This document shows positions 1 through 12,775 of a DNA stretch of 64,000 nt, one piece after another. Source of the stretch: Telopea speciosissima. Lineage: Eukaryota; Streptophyta; Magnoliopsida; Proteales; Proteaceae. Under the pieces are notes generated by a model, which saw only the letters and a program-made list of their open reading frames with translations, had not been told where the DNA came from and did no database searches. The first letter of the stretch is position 1; each line of letters starts with the position of its first letter. Location of the stretch: the NCBI RefSeq assembly GCF_018873765.1, contig NC_057925.1, positions 48,329,010 to 48,393,009 of the forward strand. The letters are read 5' to 3'. The translations under genes and the position numbers were made by a program.

Positions 1-526
1 AAATTCATGCTTACCACAATTCATAACCTTTTTGTTTGGGGTGTGTGCGATTGTGGCCAACTACAAGTCAATCTCAATACTGCACCTTAGTACCTCAAGA
101 AATTGAATTTTTTATTGCTACAAATCATCCGTAGCATCTAAGTCAATCTCAATACTGCACCTTTGTACCTCAAGAAATGGAGATTGTATGGCAAACAAAT
201 CATCAGTTATAACTTCTGGAAAATTTTTCTGAAAGGCAATTTGTAAAGAACTCCAGTCAAAATTCATCCCAACATACAAGGAGCAACAAGACAATAAGAC
301 CTTCCCAAAAGAATGACCCCTCTTTTCGTCCTATTAGTAAATTATCAATAGGCGAAATAAGGATATGGCACCATGATCAAAATGAGCTGTCAGAACCCTC
401 TCTCAAGCTGAACATCCCTAGGAATTGCAAGAAAAGAAGATCCAAATCATCAGATAAAATAAAAATTATTTGCCCCACTTGCCCATGGAATAAAATTCTT
501 CGTAACTCAGCTATTCCTCTTCTTCC
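1..526. other. Downstream flank of TIM50
   Basis: AT-rich sequence after the TIM50 stop codon, presumably its 3' UTR and the region beyond. I see no open frame or family match. A short phrase about leucine-rich 'tcaatctcaatactgcacctt' type sequence occurs twice (near 70 and 142), a small local direct repeat. Confidence 0.5.
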
Positions 527-3500
527 TTAACGTCGCCAAAAATGGCCATGCTGCTTCTGTTCTTGCATCCGCCTGCATTATTGACACAGCAACACAAAAT
601 GTCAAGCAGCATAAATAATAAAATATTACAGCAGCTCTCATTCAACTGATGCACAAAAATTAATGAATAAATTTTAACCACCAATCAAATAACCTGCATC
701 AATCCCCACCTCTCCTAATCTAATCAGCCCAGTTCATTACTGGACCATGAAATCACCTTAACCATACAACTTAAAAGGCGGTTTTCTGGAAGGCCAATAA
801 AGTTTTCAAACATCAAAAGCAAAATATTTATAAATAAAAATCTGATGGTTAGCAATCCACCAACCTTACAATCCTAAACATGAATAGAGCCCTCAACAAA
901 GCAAGGGAAAATGATTGGGGGAAATAAAAAGAGAGCACCACTTTAACCTACACCATTTGTATTTTGGGATCATTCATGCATAGGCACAATTCAAGCTCCA
1001 GACAGACTCCCAAACATAGTACCAATCAACAGAGCAAGAATTAAGCTATTGACGTGTCTTAATGCACTCTATGTACTGCACCTCCAAAGCATAAATGATA
1101 CTGGTAGATAGATCGGGCACATGGGTAATTTGCAGATACATGTCACCCAATCATTAAGCAGAAATCAAAAGCTGTGTTGCAGAAACTGCAGATGAAGCTG
1201 GTCAATATCAGCAAACTGAAGAAAGTTGGCATATCAGAGACATTGATATTATCCTTATTAATAAGATACCACAAACTTACTGTAAATAGTCCAAGGCCAC
1301 AGAGCTACAGGCAATAATTGTTAATTGTCCATGTAACACAGAGACAAAGATGTATATGGCCCTTCTCATAAGCGGTCTTTTGAAATAATAACCAGTATGG
1401 GATTTTTAGTGGTATAAAGAATGAAGCTAAGGGATATGAAGACCAAAAATGGTCAACTGCAAACTTCATAGCTGCTTGAAGTAAGCAAACATAGAATGGA
1501 AAAGATATTACCTCTGATGCTCTTTCGACCGCTCAATAAATTCCTTAGCAATGTCCCGTCCTTGATAAGAGGCTAGAACTGGTCTTATATCAGCAGGTCT
1601 GTGGCGGGCCACATCTGTATAAGCCAAAGGTCAAATCAATAAATGTTTTCACTCCCAGAGGTGGATTCAAATTAGGAAAATCAACATAAGCACAAGTAAT
1701 GCATCTATTAGCAAAATTACAAGGAGAAAGTATCATGGTAGTTCACTTACATTCAAGAAATGGAATAAGATCCACAAGTGCAGTATCATCTGATTCAAGC
1801 TTCCAAGGCTTAATTGGAACACAATTTTCTGGCTGAAGGCAAGACTCATCTGCATGTCCACTCACATAGAGAACCCTTGAAGGGTCCCTATTCAGTTTTG
1901 CAAGGTCCTGCCAGAAAGGATTTTATTTTATTTTTATTTGATAGATGTAAAAAAATACAGCAAGGATTTTGTCATTCATATATATATATATGCACATCTC
2001 AAGTTCAAACAAGTCTCTGTGTAGCACTGAATTTCATGAACAAATATTTCATAAATTACATGGGTGAAATTTATGAACTCTTTAAGGTTCCGACTTCCAT
2101 ATATCAGTAGTCGCTGCTTTTTTATTTATTTGGTAGGATCTTAGATTGAAATGAGGATTACTTTGTAAAAGGGCGTACTGAGTCCACGAGGCTCCCACCA
2201 CTGTGAGGTCTGGGGAGGATCATAGTGTACACAGCTTTACCCCCACTTCACAGAGAGGCTGTTTCTAGAGACTCGAACCCGAGACCACTTGAAATGAGGA
2301 TTATTTTGTATTTCTTTCTTTTCATAGATTATTTTTGAACAGTATTTCTATAACGTGTTTATGTAAGATAGCAAAGATTTCCTTAGAAAAATTTACTGCT
2401 GGGCTCAGCTCTTGAGGTTAATCTACAGTCAGGTTTGTGACAGTGTAGAAGCAGAACCGCAGTTGTCATGGTACGGAATGGGCTTCAATGCTGAAAGAAC
2501 TAAGTGACATGTTATTTAGGATTTAAGGTATTCAATGACAAAAACTATGGACATGAGCTGAAATAATAAACTTCAACAGACGTTTAGTGTTTGGGTGTCA
2601 AGGAATAGGATTGGCCCTGTAGGAAATTGTCATGTAAGGTTCAGAATGATAACTAAAAGAATTTAGGACAATCATTGTGCTTAGAGGGGCTACCACAATA
2701 ATGTAACCATCCCACCATACCACCATCAATCATGTGGCACCATGAACAATGATCCAAATGAGATTCCAAAATTCCCCTTAATGTGATAAAATTGCAAGGA
2801 AGAACTATAATTGCCAAGAAATAAGTAACTGCCGCCATAAAGAGAAATTTGGAAAGGAGAGAGGGAGGGGGGGACGGACAGCAAACTAGCAGCCACCCAA
2901 CTCAACTGCTTGTCTCAAAGTGTCCTGCTTGGTTGGGCTCACAAAAAACCTTCACATTCTCGAATTTAGGGCCTCAGAGCTGCAATAGCAGAAATCAACA
3001 TGGAGAGTAAACTCTTTCACCCTTTCTTTTCCCCCTTATCTTCCATTTTTTTCTTCCTTTCTTGACATATCAAATGCATCCAGAGGATTTAATTGGTGGA
3101 GATATGGATATGAGAAAGAGAGAGATGAAATGTCTTGACGTCCACCATGTCACCGCCTACATGTACTTCTATAACTTTGAGAGAGAAAAAAATCGTAGAA
3201 ATTCTAAGAGTGAGCCCAATTAACACACACACCAGAATGTATGCACAGATTTTATTCACAAATAAATTATGAAAAACACATAAAGCTCACATAATAAAAT
3301 TGCAATCAGAAGAATGATTCACCCAACCTGAGGAACAGATAAGAGTAAGAACAATGTATGCTTGGATTTAATTGGGGAATGAATCCAGGTCAGGAAATTT
3401 GATATGATCCGCAAAAATACAACAGAAAAAGAATTGAATGAATGAAAGTCCAAAGTACTCTGTTATTTACTACTAATGAAGCAAAGAGACGACTCTTGAA

Positions 3501-6500
3501 ATATGCCATCTCAATTGCAATAGAAGAGGAAAAATAACATCATGAGTTAATAGAAACAAAATAAAATACATAGTTCTTGCTTACCCTATAGTGCACTCCA
3601 TCTTGGTATCTAGTTGCAGACCTTGATAGCCTATACCGTATGCATCCCTTCTTGTCAAGTCTCTCCATGATAGGATCTACATACTACAGACAAAGAGACA
3701 GCCCAAAAATAAATCAATTAGTAAAACTATACATAGGTGCTTCAGTTAAAAAATAAAGGGAAATCTTGTTTTAACCAAAGTTGGTGAAAAAGAAGTTGAA
3801 ACCTTACTTTTTTGCCCTTTTAGTATAACACACTTCTTTCTATGAGGGTAAAATACTGTCATTTCACATGTGTACTTGAAAAGCATACAAGACAATGACA
3901 ACTCTTGAAAATGACATAATGGTAAATAACTTTCAAATTATTTTGAAAACCCTTTTTTTACCCCTGAAAGAACTTTAGGGAATAAAACAAGGGTAATCGA
4001 AAGGAGGTTACAACTTCTTAGTCCTTCACCTTGGTTACAACAAGATGTACCCATAAATAAAAGATGGTAATTTTAATGGAGGGGGAAATAAAAATTACCA
4101 TACTCAGCTGGTCTGAATAGACAACAATTTCATAAAATTGGGCAAGGTGCTCCAAGAATGCATCAACTCCAGGTCTCTTGAATGTTCTCCAGCCTCTGTC
4201 ACGCTTCGCACATCAAAAGACTAATTGTTAAGTTCAGTCTAGTGAGAAGGAGAGGGAAAAAGAGAGTTTAATGGGAAGCCAATTTCTTGATGACTGTTAC
4301 TAGCACAATATGAAGTAAATTCTTCCCAAGGACAGATACACAAACAGAGGAGAAAGAAATAATGACAAAAAAATTACTGAGAAGGATGCAAAGTAGACAT
4401 GACATTCCATGTCAACATGATTATGAAGACAGAGTAAACCGTACTTGCAGGAAAATAATAACGGCAACCATTGTTCTCCAAAAAAACTAGTGTTACCTTC
4501 CAATCAGAGTATATTAGTGTCTCATTTAGATCAAGAACAAGTGTAGATACATGCTGCTCTTGAGGATGTAAGTCAGGAAGTAGCTTGTCTGAGGATGGTT
4601 CGGTAAATCCCTGCAGCCATTCATATACAAGGATAAGGAACACATAACTAACAACAATAACTCAAGCCTTATCCCAACTAAATGGGGTCAGCTAAGGACT
4701 ACATTACTAACATTCTTCAAATTCAACACAAAGGAAGTTAGAAAAATAAATAGCACACACCTTAACTTGCTCTTCAATTGATCTCCTGAGGTCCAGGTAC
4801 AACTCAATTGTTTTGGCAGGCACTGGATCAGAGAATAGAATTATTCAAAAAACAAAGCCAAAAATAATATAATTAAAAAAGCTTTCTTGACGTCTTTGCG
4901 GAAAGTTTTGCTCAAGAGTGTGGCAATGTTGAGCAGCATAATGATCAAAATAACTCAAAACAAAAACTCATAAAATAAAAAATGAATGATGAAGTAAAAA
5001 AAGATCCACCTCCTTTATATATATTGGGCTCGAGACCTAACTCGACGGAGTCAAGTTCTTTCAAGAGAGGTAGAGTTGATGCAGTTGCACTAGGCAGGTT
5101 GGATTGATATGATCCAGTTTGTAAACCCAGGCCACGGAGAAAGAAAGGGTATTTCATTTTATTATTGGGGTATTTTCACTTTCAAGCGACCATTCCCTAG
5201 ATACATACGTCATAGTATTTTATTTTATGGTTATCAATTTGAAAAAAGACCTAATGTTGCTCCAATACCCAACCAAAGAGCTACTGCGGTACCAATCAAA
5301 AAGACGGTTGTAGCTACTGGACGATGAAATGGGTTTTGGAATTTATTAACATTCTCTAACAAAGGTGTGGGATAAGCGACCATTCCCTAGATACATACGT
5401 CATAATATTTTATTTTATGGTTGAATCAGTTTGAAAAAAGACCTAAAGGTAGAGATTTATCAATAGATAATGTTGCTCCAATACCCAACCAAAGAGCTAC
5501 TGCGGTACCAATCAAAAAGACAGTTGTATCTACTGGACGACAAAATGGGTTTTGGAATTTATTAACATTCTCCAACACTCAAAGTGTGGGATTATTTATA
5601 TATATATGGGTCCTTCTATACGTCACTACCAAGAGTGACGGAGTTCACTTCACTATAACCTTTTTACCCTTCCCAATTAAGTTTTATGAGTTGGAATGGA
5701 GGGTAATTTTCATAATTTCACCCTCCTCCCTTCTCCTTCTCCCAATCTCCCCCTTATTCTCCATCTCGGTCCCCTCCACAACGACTCCCTGTGCTCAGCC
5801 TTGCCTCCATTCCCTGCAGCACCCCTGCCCAGCCCACTTCTCACAGTTATCAGAGACAACAATCCCACTGTTTCCATTTCCACACCATTTCAGCTAAATC
5901 AAATCTTTAAATCCCCGAAAAAGAAACTGCTAGACTTTAGGTAACCAGCCCAAACTCCTCACAAACCAAAAATATTTGTTCTGAAAATCAAAAGTTGCAG
6001 AGTCTGACAACAATGCTCACAAACTATGAAGCATGAGCTTTCAAAGCACCAAAATCTCATGTACGAATCCGGAAATCTTTGCTCTGATAATCAGACGCTT
6101 GTATTCAGTGCTTAGGGTTTTACCGGTCTTTGTATATCACACTAAGTGTAATCGTCCCTGAACCTTTCCGCTTGCGTCTGCCTCAGCCACAAAGTCTACT
6201 TTGTTGGAGAGTTTGCAGCGGGGATGGAGTTGTCATAGCTATGGCCGAACTTGATCATTGATTGCCATTTCTTTAACACGGACTTCAGATTCATAATTTT
6301 ACCTCCTTTTTCCATTTCCGATTGGGAAATTTGGTTTTTCCATTGTTGCAGAGAACAAATCGAGGTTCAAAATGGTTGTGAGTCGTGACGATGGAGTTTC
6401 CAAAGTCAGTTGCAGTGATGAGAAGTTTTCTGGTGGGAAGGATCTCAGGTATCCGATTAGGGGTGGGATGAAACCAGAGCCGCCAGAAGACAGAGGGAAG

Positions 6501-9500
6501 GGGAACAGTTGGGAGATGCAGAGGGCAGGGGAGAGCCGGAGAGGGAGAGAAGGGAACCCACACAGGGATTTGGTGTAATATTCATAGTTTGTGAAATTCC
6601 TATATTAAAACTCAACATATGGAATAACATGAATGAAATGTAGGGACAAAAAAATTATAGTCAAACAATTCTTTTCACTCCTCATAGCACTACGGAAGAT
6701 TAACCTATATATATATATATATATAATATAATAATATTATTATTATTATTATTATTGGGAGTGGGGGGGGGGGGGAGAGGTGATTCTGTAAGAAAGAAAG
6801 GCACACTAATAATCCAAGGATCCATGACATATGGATAATAGAATAGAGCAATGTTCAGAGAGTCACCTGTCATCGCAGTTGAATAAAGCACAGCCTGAAA
6901 TTTCTGTTACATACAAAACAAATCCAGGTCGTTATTATTTTGACAAAGTTGTACAACATAAATACGATAAAGAATTAACAGAAGAGAACATTAGCCATAT
7001 GCCACTTTCTATATGCAAAGGCAACGAGTCCACAATTATTTTTTCCTTTTTCTTTACTTTTCTTTATTACAAGTGACAACAAACAAAAAAGTGGTAGAAG
7101 AGATTTTTTTTGCGTCCAAAACCGTCACTCAGGTTCCCCCCCCCCCCCTTTTTTTAAGTTGACTACTGCACTTTGAGTAGCAAGTTCCTTCTGCAAGACT
7201 GCCACATAAATCAAAGATCAACCAGTTGCATAGAAAGGTGATGGTTAATTTCACTATAAAAAATGCATTTGTTATCACACACACACACAGTAGTTATTTT
7301 CTGCCATGAAGGCCTCATGTACCCTTCACTGTCATAGACGTGTAAAAGGTATAAGAATTCATGAAATAATATTTCTCCTAACTTGCACCATGAAGAGATG
7401 AATGATTTAAAGATCCTAAACAGTGGATGGAGGCTCACTAAGCTTCCATGTGAAGTTTCTTTTATCTCTTCTCAACTACTGACACTACATAAATGAAATT
7501 CACACAACCTACCAAAATTATTAATTTACATACATTGATTTTGCAGAATCCAGAAAAGCAGCAAATATAGGTGATGGATCATGCACTAAGTTTCTTTGTT
7601 CCGGCAAATGCAAAAATGGGCTCAACAGTTTGTGACCTTCAGTCTCAAATTTGTATACATTCAACATGAAGGAACCAAACAAAGTTTAAACAACTCCATC
7701 CATCTGTTCCTTGAAACTAAATTTTTCAGCAAACTGCAGAGAGGTGGATTATCTTCCACCTTTTGCATGACTGTTCAAGATGGAATATTGATGCAGATTC
7801 AAGAATCAGGGCACACCCAACGCATGAAGAGAAGAACCAATGCAGAAACCACCTTGCGGTTCTGATTTTGGGCCAATTTTCTGGTTCAAAACAGAACCAA
7901 TGGTTCAGTTCTGGTTCTCCTTCAAATAAGGGCTGTTATCTTCTTTATTTTTTATTAATTATTTTTCTTGTAAAGGCTGGAATCCTGGTTATAAATTCCA
8001 GTCCTTTTTCTATTCTGTTTTGGCTAGTCCAAGAATAGGACTTATCCTATAGCTTGTGATTAGGAGGAGTTTTCCAGGTTTGGTTTTGTTTTTTTTTTTT
8101 CACGGTCAGTTTAGGAGTTCTGGTCAGTCTTTAGTTCTATTTTTTGTACTTGCTATGATTAGGATTGGCTCCAGCCATTCCTTTTTAGTGTTTTCTTTGG
8201 TTTAAGCATTCTCTTACATTTGTAAGGGTCTCCAGCCTTGTGCACGTTTTTAAGTAACAAGAATTGGCCTCAGCCTTTGTTTATTCTGTAGTGATTCAGC
8301 ATACTACTGTGGTGATGCAGTAAACTTTTGTTGTGGTGATTCAACAAACTGACCAGCGTGAACTTGTGAATTCAATTCAGGGGTTAGGTGGTGATTCCTT
8401 TAGTCATATCCTTCTCCTTTCTTCTATCTTCCTCTTCTTTAGAATACAAGTCAAATTATTTAAACCCTGTGCATGCTTTCCTCTTTTGATTCTTAGTTAC
8501 TGTTGGGTTTATTCTATTGTCTACTAGTTGCAATGATTAGTTGTTGTGCATCACTTATTCTTCATATTTTGTTCTCTCCCAAGATCAGCAACTGCTGGCC
8601 ACCGATTGTCATTATACTTGAGATTCCTTGTTCCAGACTTCCAGTAGGAAATCTCAAGATCTCCCAATTCCACCATTAGAATTGGCTGAAATGTTCTGAA
8701 GTTATTCCCCTTATAGTCTTATACTGATAAGAGCCTCGACCAGTTCTTGATCCCTTTCAGAGTTGTGCTTGATAATTCTCCAAGTTCTGGTTCCGAAATT
8801 CTGTATTTGGAATGCCTATTATACTGTTGAACTTCGATATCAGATTCCAACCGTTGGATTACTCTAAACTTTTGATATCTGATTCTGTCAATAAAATATA
8901 GCTTTTAACCAGAGTTTCAATTATAGCTGAGTTTCTGATTCTGTCTATTCGTTTTCTCCTGAATTTTCGAAAACTTCCCTTGGTCTGTGATTCTTGTTTT
9001 GCTTGATTTCTGGATTTATTACAAAAAATGGCCCAGAACCACATTAAACATAGGAACAGTTACTAAAGTAATTGGTTATTAAAGTCCATAATGGTTAAAG
9101 GGATGACCTCCCCCTTGCCAAGATGCAAAGAACCATTTATTAATGAAGTTTTAGAGATCTTGAGTATGTTAGACCAGACAGACTCATTTGAGGGCTAGCC
9201 ATTGCCACATTATTATTATCATTATTTTTTTTTTAATCTTTTCCGGTAATGGTTGTTGCCGCATTGATGGAGGAAAACATTTCAGTCACTCTTCCATGAT
9301 TATTTTTCCCTTTCCAAACAAGTAACATTAAAAAATCATTTTTTTATAGGTAAGATAAAGATTTCAATAAAATGAAGAAGAAATACTACAACGATCAACA
9401 TCCTCTTGTACAAGAATTGACCAGTAATATGGTCTTTGTACTAAGCACAATTTTTTCTTTTTTTTGGGTATGAGCACCAACTTTTTCAATAACATATTCA

Positions 9501-12028
9501 GTAATTTTTCCAAAATAAACTGTTTGAAGCCACTGAGAACACATTAATTCATCGATAATACAACCTTGGAACTAAATTGCTGAGAATGATTAGTACTCAA
9601 TGGAAGATTTCACGACAGAACATGGGTTGTGAAGTACCCTTTTTCTGTTTGGTACTGAGATATTGCATGGATGTTGTGTAGTTGGGAAGACCATCACAAC
9701 CCCCAACCCCCCCCCCAAAAAAAAAAAAAAAAGGAAAAAAGAAAACAGAAGAAAGCAATATCGGCGTGATAATCTGTCCAGGGCTATAAATCATAAGGAA
9801 TAGATGATCCTGAATGTAGGAGTCTGGAAGGCGCATAGTTTTTTCACCACCCCTTGATGCAGCACCATGTGCCCACACCCGAAGGAGGAAGAAGAAGAAG
9901 CAGAACTGAAATTAGGGCTTAGTTTGGGAGCCATAGCTCCATACTTAGTTTTATTTCAGCTTCTTTGTAAAACTTAAATTGAACCGGTTCAAACCATGGT
10001 TCAATTTAAGTGATTTAATTAAGTGTCTTTTATTTTAAGTTATTAGGGACAAATAGGTCTTTTAATCTTTATGTCTTAAGTTCTTTTATTAGGTCCCAAC
10101 CCTTCCACGATTTAAGTGAGGGAAGTGCTTAGATTGTAATAAGATTTGGCTATTAGAAATCGATCTGAATAGGGACAAATAGGTCTTTTTATCTTTATGT
10201 TTTAAGTTCTTTTATTAGGTCCCAACCCTTCCACGATTTAAGTGAGGGAAGTGTATTATAAATTTGAATATCGTGGGAAGATCCCCCACAGTTTTATGAA
10301 TTAAAAAAAAAATCGTGTTTGCTGCCTTTGTTGTTGCTGCTGCTCCTTGAGAGTGTTCATCCTTGTAGTTCTATCAAGGTGGAAAGGGTAGGTGGATCTC
10401 CTACAACTCCTTGCGCTGTGACGGCCGGGAAGATCCCTAAGTTTGAAGGTGGTTCTATCCTTCTCCATTGCTCAAAGTGTCTTCTTCAAGCTGCCATTAA
10501 AGATCTGCTAAATCCAGTAAATTGATTAATATTTTCAGTCACTCCCCTCTTCTTCTAATCATCCAACCCAAACCTACCCCATCACAATCGATTCCCATAA
10601 ACCCTAGGTCATCTAAGCTTCACCCAGCCTTCATCCTTCATCAGATTCAACCCAAATTCAGACTACAGCTCCCTCTCCACACCTCTTACACTTGACCTAG
10701 CTCACAGCCCATCTATCCATCAAATTCCTAATTCCCCTCCTCCCTATTAAAACCCCAAAAACCCTAAAATAAAGAACTCACACTTCCAGCCATCCATATC
10801 CAACCAAACTCCACTCTAGTCTTCCCCTCACTGCCTAGGATACTCAATCCAAAGCCCCTCTTCAAATCACCCCTCTAAAGTCTAAACCCTAAAACTCAGC
10901 TCTTTTCTTAATTCCCAAAACCCGAAACCCTAACCCTAAATTTCTGAATTTTAATTATTTTATTTAAACATCATCAAACTTTATTACTAGCTTCCCCTAG
11001 ACCTGCCTATTAAAACCATATAAGACTTACCTTCATTACCCTACCCTAACCCTAGAAATTGACCTAAAACCCTAATTCTGCCCATTCGAACCAGCAGCCC
11101 CCTTCTAGTAGGATCCTTTCCCTATCTAGAGCTACATTACCCCTGCACCCCAACAACAGGAAAAGGCAAGAGGTTCCATGGAATTAAAACTCTCTCACTA
11201 ACTCTAATTCTTTTTCCATAAACCCGTTACAGTCATTAGGTCAGGGCATGCCAAGCTGCACGAGAAGATGTGGATACACCTCAGAACTAATTTGCTAAGA
11301 GTCTATAACTAGTCATGTAAAAATTTACACTGGAACGATAGAGAGATTGTATGATAAAGCTATAGCAAAATAGGTACCGTAGAATAGGATTATAATAATA
11401 ATAATAACAGATATAGATGAAGGCCTAAAGAGCGAGTTACACGAGATTGAAAAATGAGGTGAGGTAGCAATGCTTACATCTAGAGCAGACGCATCATCCT
11501 CCACAGTGTAATTTGTAGATTCCCGTATACCCTTTGTCCTGTGATCCACTTCGTCCAAGCTGTAAGCTGCAATGCAAGCAACAAGAAATTTCAGAAAGTA
11601 AGACATCGGAATCATCTGATTGTATTGAGAAGATGAATCCCAGAGAAACAAGGGCACATATATTTACACCGTAATTTATCAAGAAACAGATCCAACAGCA
11701 AGTAGAGATAGAAACTGTACACAAAGAATGAATTTTTCAAAAAAAAACAAAAAAAGGAGAAGAGAAACAGACCGTAGGTAGCATAACCGGCAGTGGCCGC
11801 AGCAGTAGTAAGAGCTCCGAAAATTCCAAACTTGAGGAAATTCCATGATTTATTCTGGGTTGTAGTTGGAGGAGGAGGAGTTGAAGAAGACGGAGGAGGT
11901 TGATCATTTAGAAGAGATGCAGAAGCGACTATAGGTTCCTTAGTAGGATTTGCAGAAACATTAGAACAGAAGGTTCTACAGCTCTTGGAGATAAACGGAA
12001 GAAGACGAGATCGAACGATTTGATGCAT
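527..12028 (-). CDS. TIM50: TIM50, mitochondrial inner-membrane translocase subunit, complete 10-exon gene
   Basis: Receptor subunit of the TIM23 complex, which takes presequence proteins from the TOM complex on the intermembrane-space side of the mitochondrial inner membrane. Exons: 11773-12028, 11478-11566, 6867-6903, 4761-4822, 4497-4610, 4099-4203, 3585-3683, 1751-1907, 1512-1614 and 527-572; together 1068 nt, 355 aa, close to the Arabidopsis protein. Visible: an Arg/Ser-rich start typical of a mitochondrial presequence, a Pro-rich linker, a Gly/Ala-rich membrane segment near residues 67-85, and an FCP1/HAD-like domain starting [15 protein letters not shown], followed by [18 protein letters not shown] and YEIVVYSDQ, ending [12 protein letters not shown]. 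All junctions are GT-AG with consistent phase. Exon 3 is only 37 nt. Introns 2 (4.6 kb) and 3 (2.0 kb) are swollen with repeats and a chloroplast insert. Assignment rests on remembered family sequence; very likely a working gene. Confidence 0.93.
2167..2288 (+). mobile_element. Au-type SINE, 3'-shortened, in TIM50 intron 7
   Basis: The stretch reads like the plant Au SINE: GAGTCCACGAGGCTCCCACC, then GAGGTCTGGGGAGG, GAGAGGCTGTTTC, and a B-box-like ACTCGAACCCGAGACCAC. It is flanked by 21-bp direct repeats (2146-2166 and 2289-2309, one mismatch), the expected target-site duplication. The usual second half and T-rich tail of Au are missing although both duplications are present. Au is the only family I can match; confidence is high for SINE, a little lower for the truncation reading. 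Confidence 0.82.
5147..5590 (-). pseudogene. petD: Nuclear plastid DNA: two tandem copies of the petD 3' end
   Basis: On the minus strand both copies decode the C-terminus of cytochrome b6/f subunit IV ([20 protein letters not shown] followed by [17 protein letters not shown]) and run on into the chloroplast petD-rpoA spacer. Copy 1 is about 5185-5372, copy 2 about 5376-5590. Copy 1 has lost roughly 20 nt (KSLPLG region) and both share a non-plastid junction around GTGTGGGA, so the doubling happened after insertion into the nucleus. Lies in TIM50 intron 3. Not functional: only about 50 codons of petD. Confidence 0.85.
5600..6700. other. TIM50 intron 3, unexplained GC-richer insert
   Basis: About 1 kb that is richer in GC than the surrounding intron, with CT-rich and AG-rich strands and short open frames on both strands that match nothing I know. 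Outer parts (about 5615-5730 and 6580-6700) look weakly inverted relative to each other, as in a degraded Mutator-like element with captured sequence, but the match is too loose to call. Confidence 0.25.
6703..6757. repeat. AT/ATT microsatellite in TIM50 intron 3
   Basis: Run of TA dinucleotides passing into an ATT trinucleotide run, followed at 6762-6775 by a G homopolymer. Close (about 110 bp) to the 37-nt exon 3. Simple repeat. Confidence 0.9.
9930..10540 (+). mobile_element. Possible LTR-retroelement fossil fragment
   Basis: Sequence resembling the end of an LTR and the leader of an old LTR element: GTGTTTGCTGCC, CTCCTTGAGAGTGTTC, ATCCTTGTAGTTCTATCAAG, CTGTGACGGCCGGGAAGATC. I recall this kind of leader from plant LTR elements but cannot assign a family. 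It is a broken remnant with no coding part; only one end is recognisable, so age and limits are unsure. Confidence 0.35.
10046..10262 (+). repeat. Direct repeat, two copies of about 92 bp
   Basis: 10046-10139 and 10171-10262 are near-identical (AGGGACAAATAGGTCTTTT ... TTCCACGATTTAAGTGAGGG), separated by about 30 bp. A local duplication within the repeat remnant in TIM50 intron 2. Confidence 0.85.
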
Positions 12029-12334
12029 AGTTTTAAACCCTCACTTTAAAAATGAAGAAAGTAGGGTTCTCCAACGCAGAAAGGATTGAGGGTTTAAGAA
12101 AAAAATCCTTAGATGAGTGTTTTCACAAGTCACACTACGCCGATGGAAACGGGAAAAGATCACTTTTGTATCCCTTCGCGGCCGAACCGCCGAAGGCCTT
12201 CACCGCCCTTCGGCGGTTCGGCTCTTCGAGAAATGAGAGATCCATTTACAAGTGCCGGTGCAACTAAATATCCGTTTATTATTATTGAGTCGGATCTAAC
12301 CCGAACCTATTAAGCTATTCTGTTACTGTGCAGT

Positions 12335-12775
12335 CAGGGTTCAAGATATCGGCCGTATCAGCCGATACATATCAATATCACTAGTACCTGAGACCAATAT
12401 TGATACTGATATTGGTGCAGTGTATCGGTCCATACTCAAGACAAAATGGTCTAAAAAATGGGTTTTTTTCCCCTCAAGAAATGGGGCATTGTCGTCCGAA
12501 ACAGCCTGTATCGATATCGGTATTAATATCGGTCTACCAATCTCGATACAATCCTTGTGTGCAACGGAAACCCAACCTACCCTCAGCATCGATCAAGGTA
12601 TCAATCGTATCGGCTGATATGCATCAGTATTGTTAATATTTTATATCGATACAATACCGATATGACTAAAACAATGGTTTATTTTTTAATTTACCCTCAA
12701 TACAAGTTGATTCGTATCATATCGATATCGGTACAACTACAGATACCGATATCTGTAACATTGATTCCAAAGCAA
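12335..12775. repeat. Degenerate TATCGG/CGATAC dispersed repeat
   Basis: Dense with short imperfect palindromes built from TATCGGCCGTATCAGCCGAT-like words on both strands. The same family recurs at about 15690-15840, 31480-31650, 40835-41010, 41385-41580, 51190-51370, 51725-51800, 60950-61350 and 61965-62060. No coding potential; open frames here (rich in Ile-Ser-Ile) are by-products of the repeat words. Class unknown. Confidence 0.7.

Larger units (their letters stand above)
6904..11477. other. TIM50 intron 2 (4.6 kb), repeat-filled
   Basis: No host exon is expected here: phase runs directly from exon 2 to exon 3. The content is AT-rich with poly-C/poly-T tracts (7135-7155, 8087-8100, 9705-9732). 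The part 7860-9050, full of GGTTCTGGTTC and GTGATTCAGC phrases, looks like old retroelement-type sequence that I cannot place. 10560-11160 is rich in AACCCTAA and Pro/Leu-type phrases and matches nothing I recognise. Confidence 0.5.

Noticed and set aside
5600-6700. Possible third Pack-MULE in TIM50 intron 3
   Set aside because: Outer parts are only loosely inverted and no target duplication or known cargo was found.
7860-9050. Possible LTR-element body in TIM50 intron 2
   Set aside because: Repeat-like wording but no ends, no paired repeats and no recognisable coding part; left as unexplained.
10890-11075. Several AACCCTAA words, telomere-like
   Set aside because: Scattered single units, not a tandem array; common by chance in CT-rich plant DNA.
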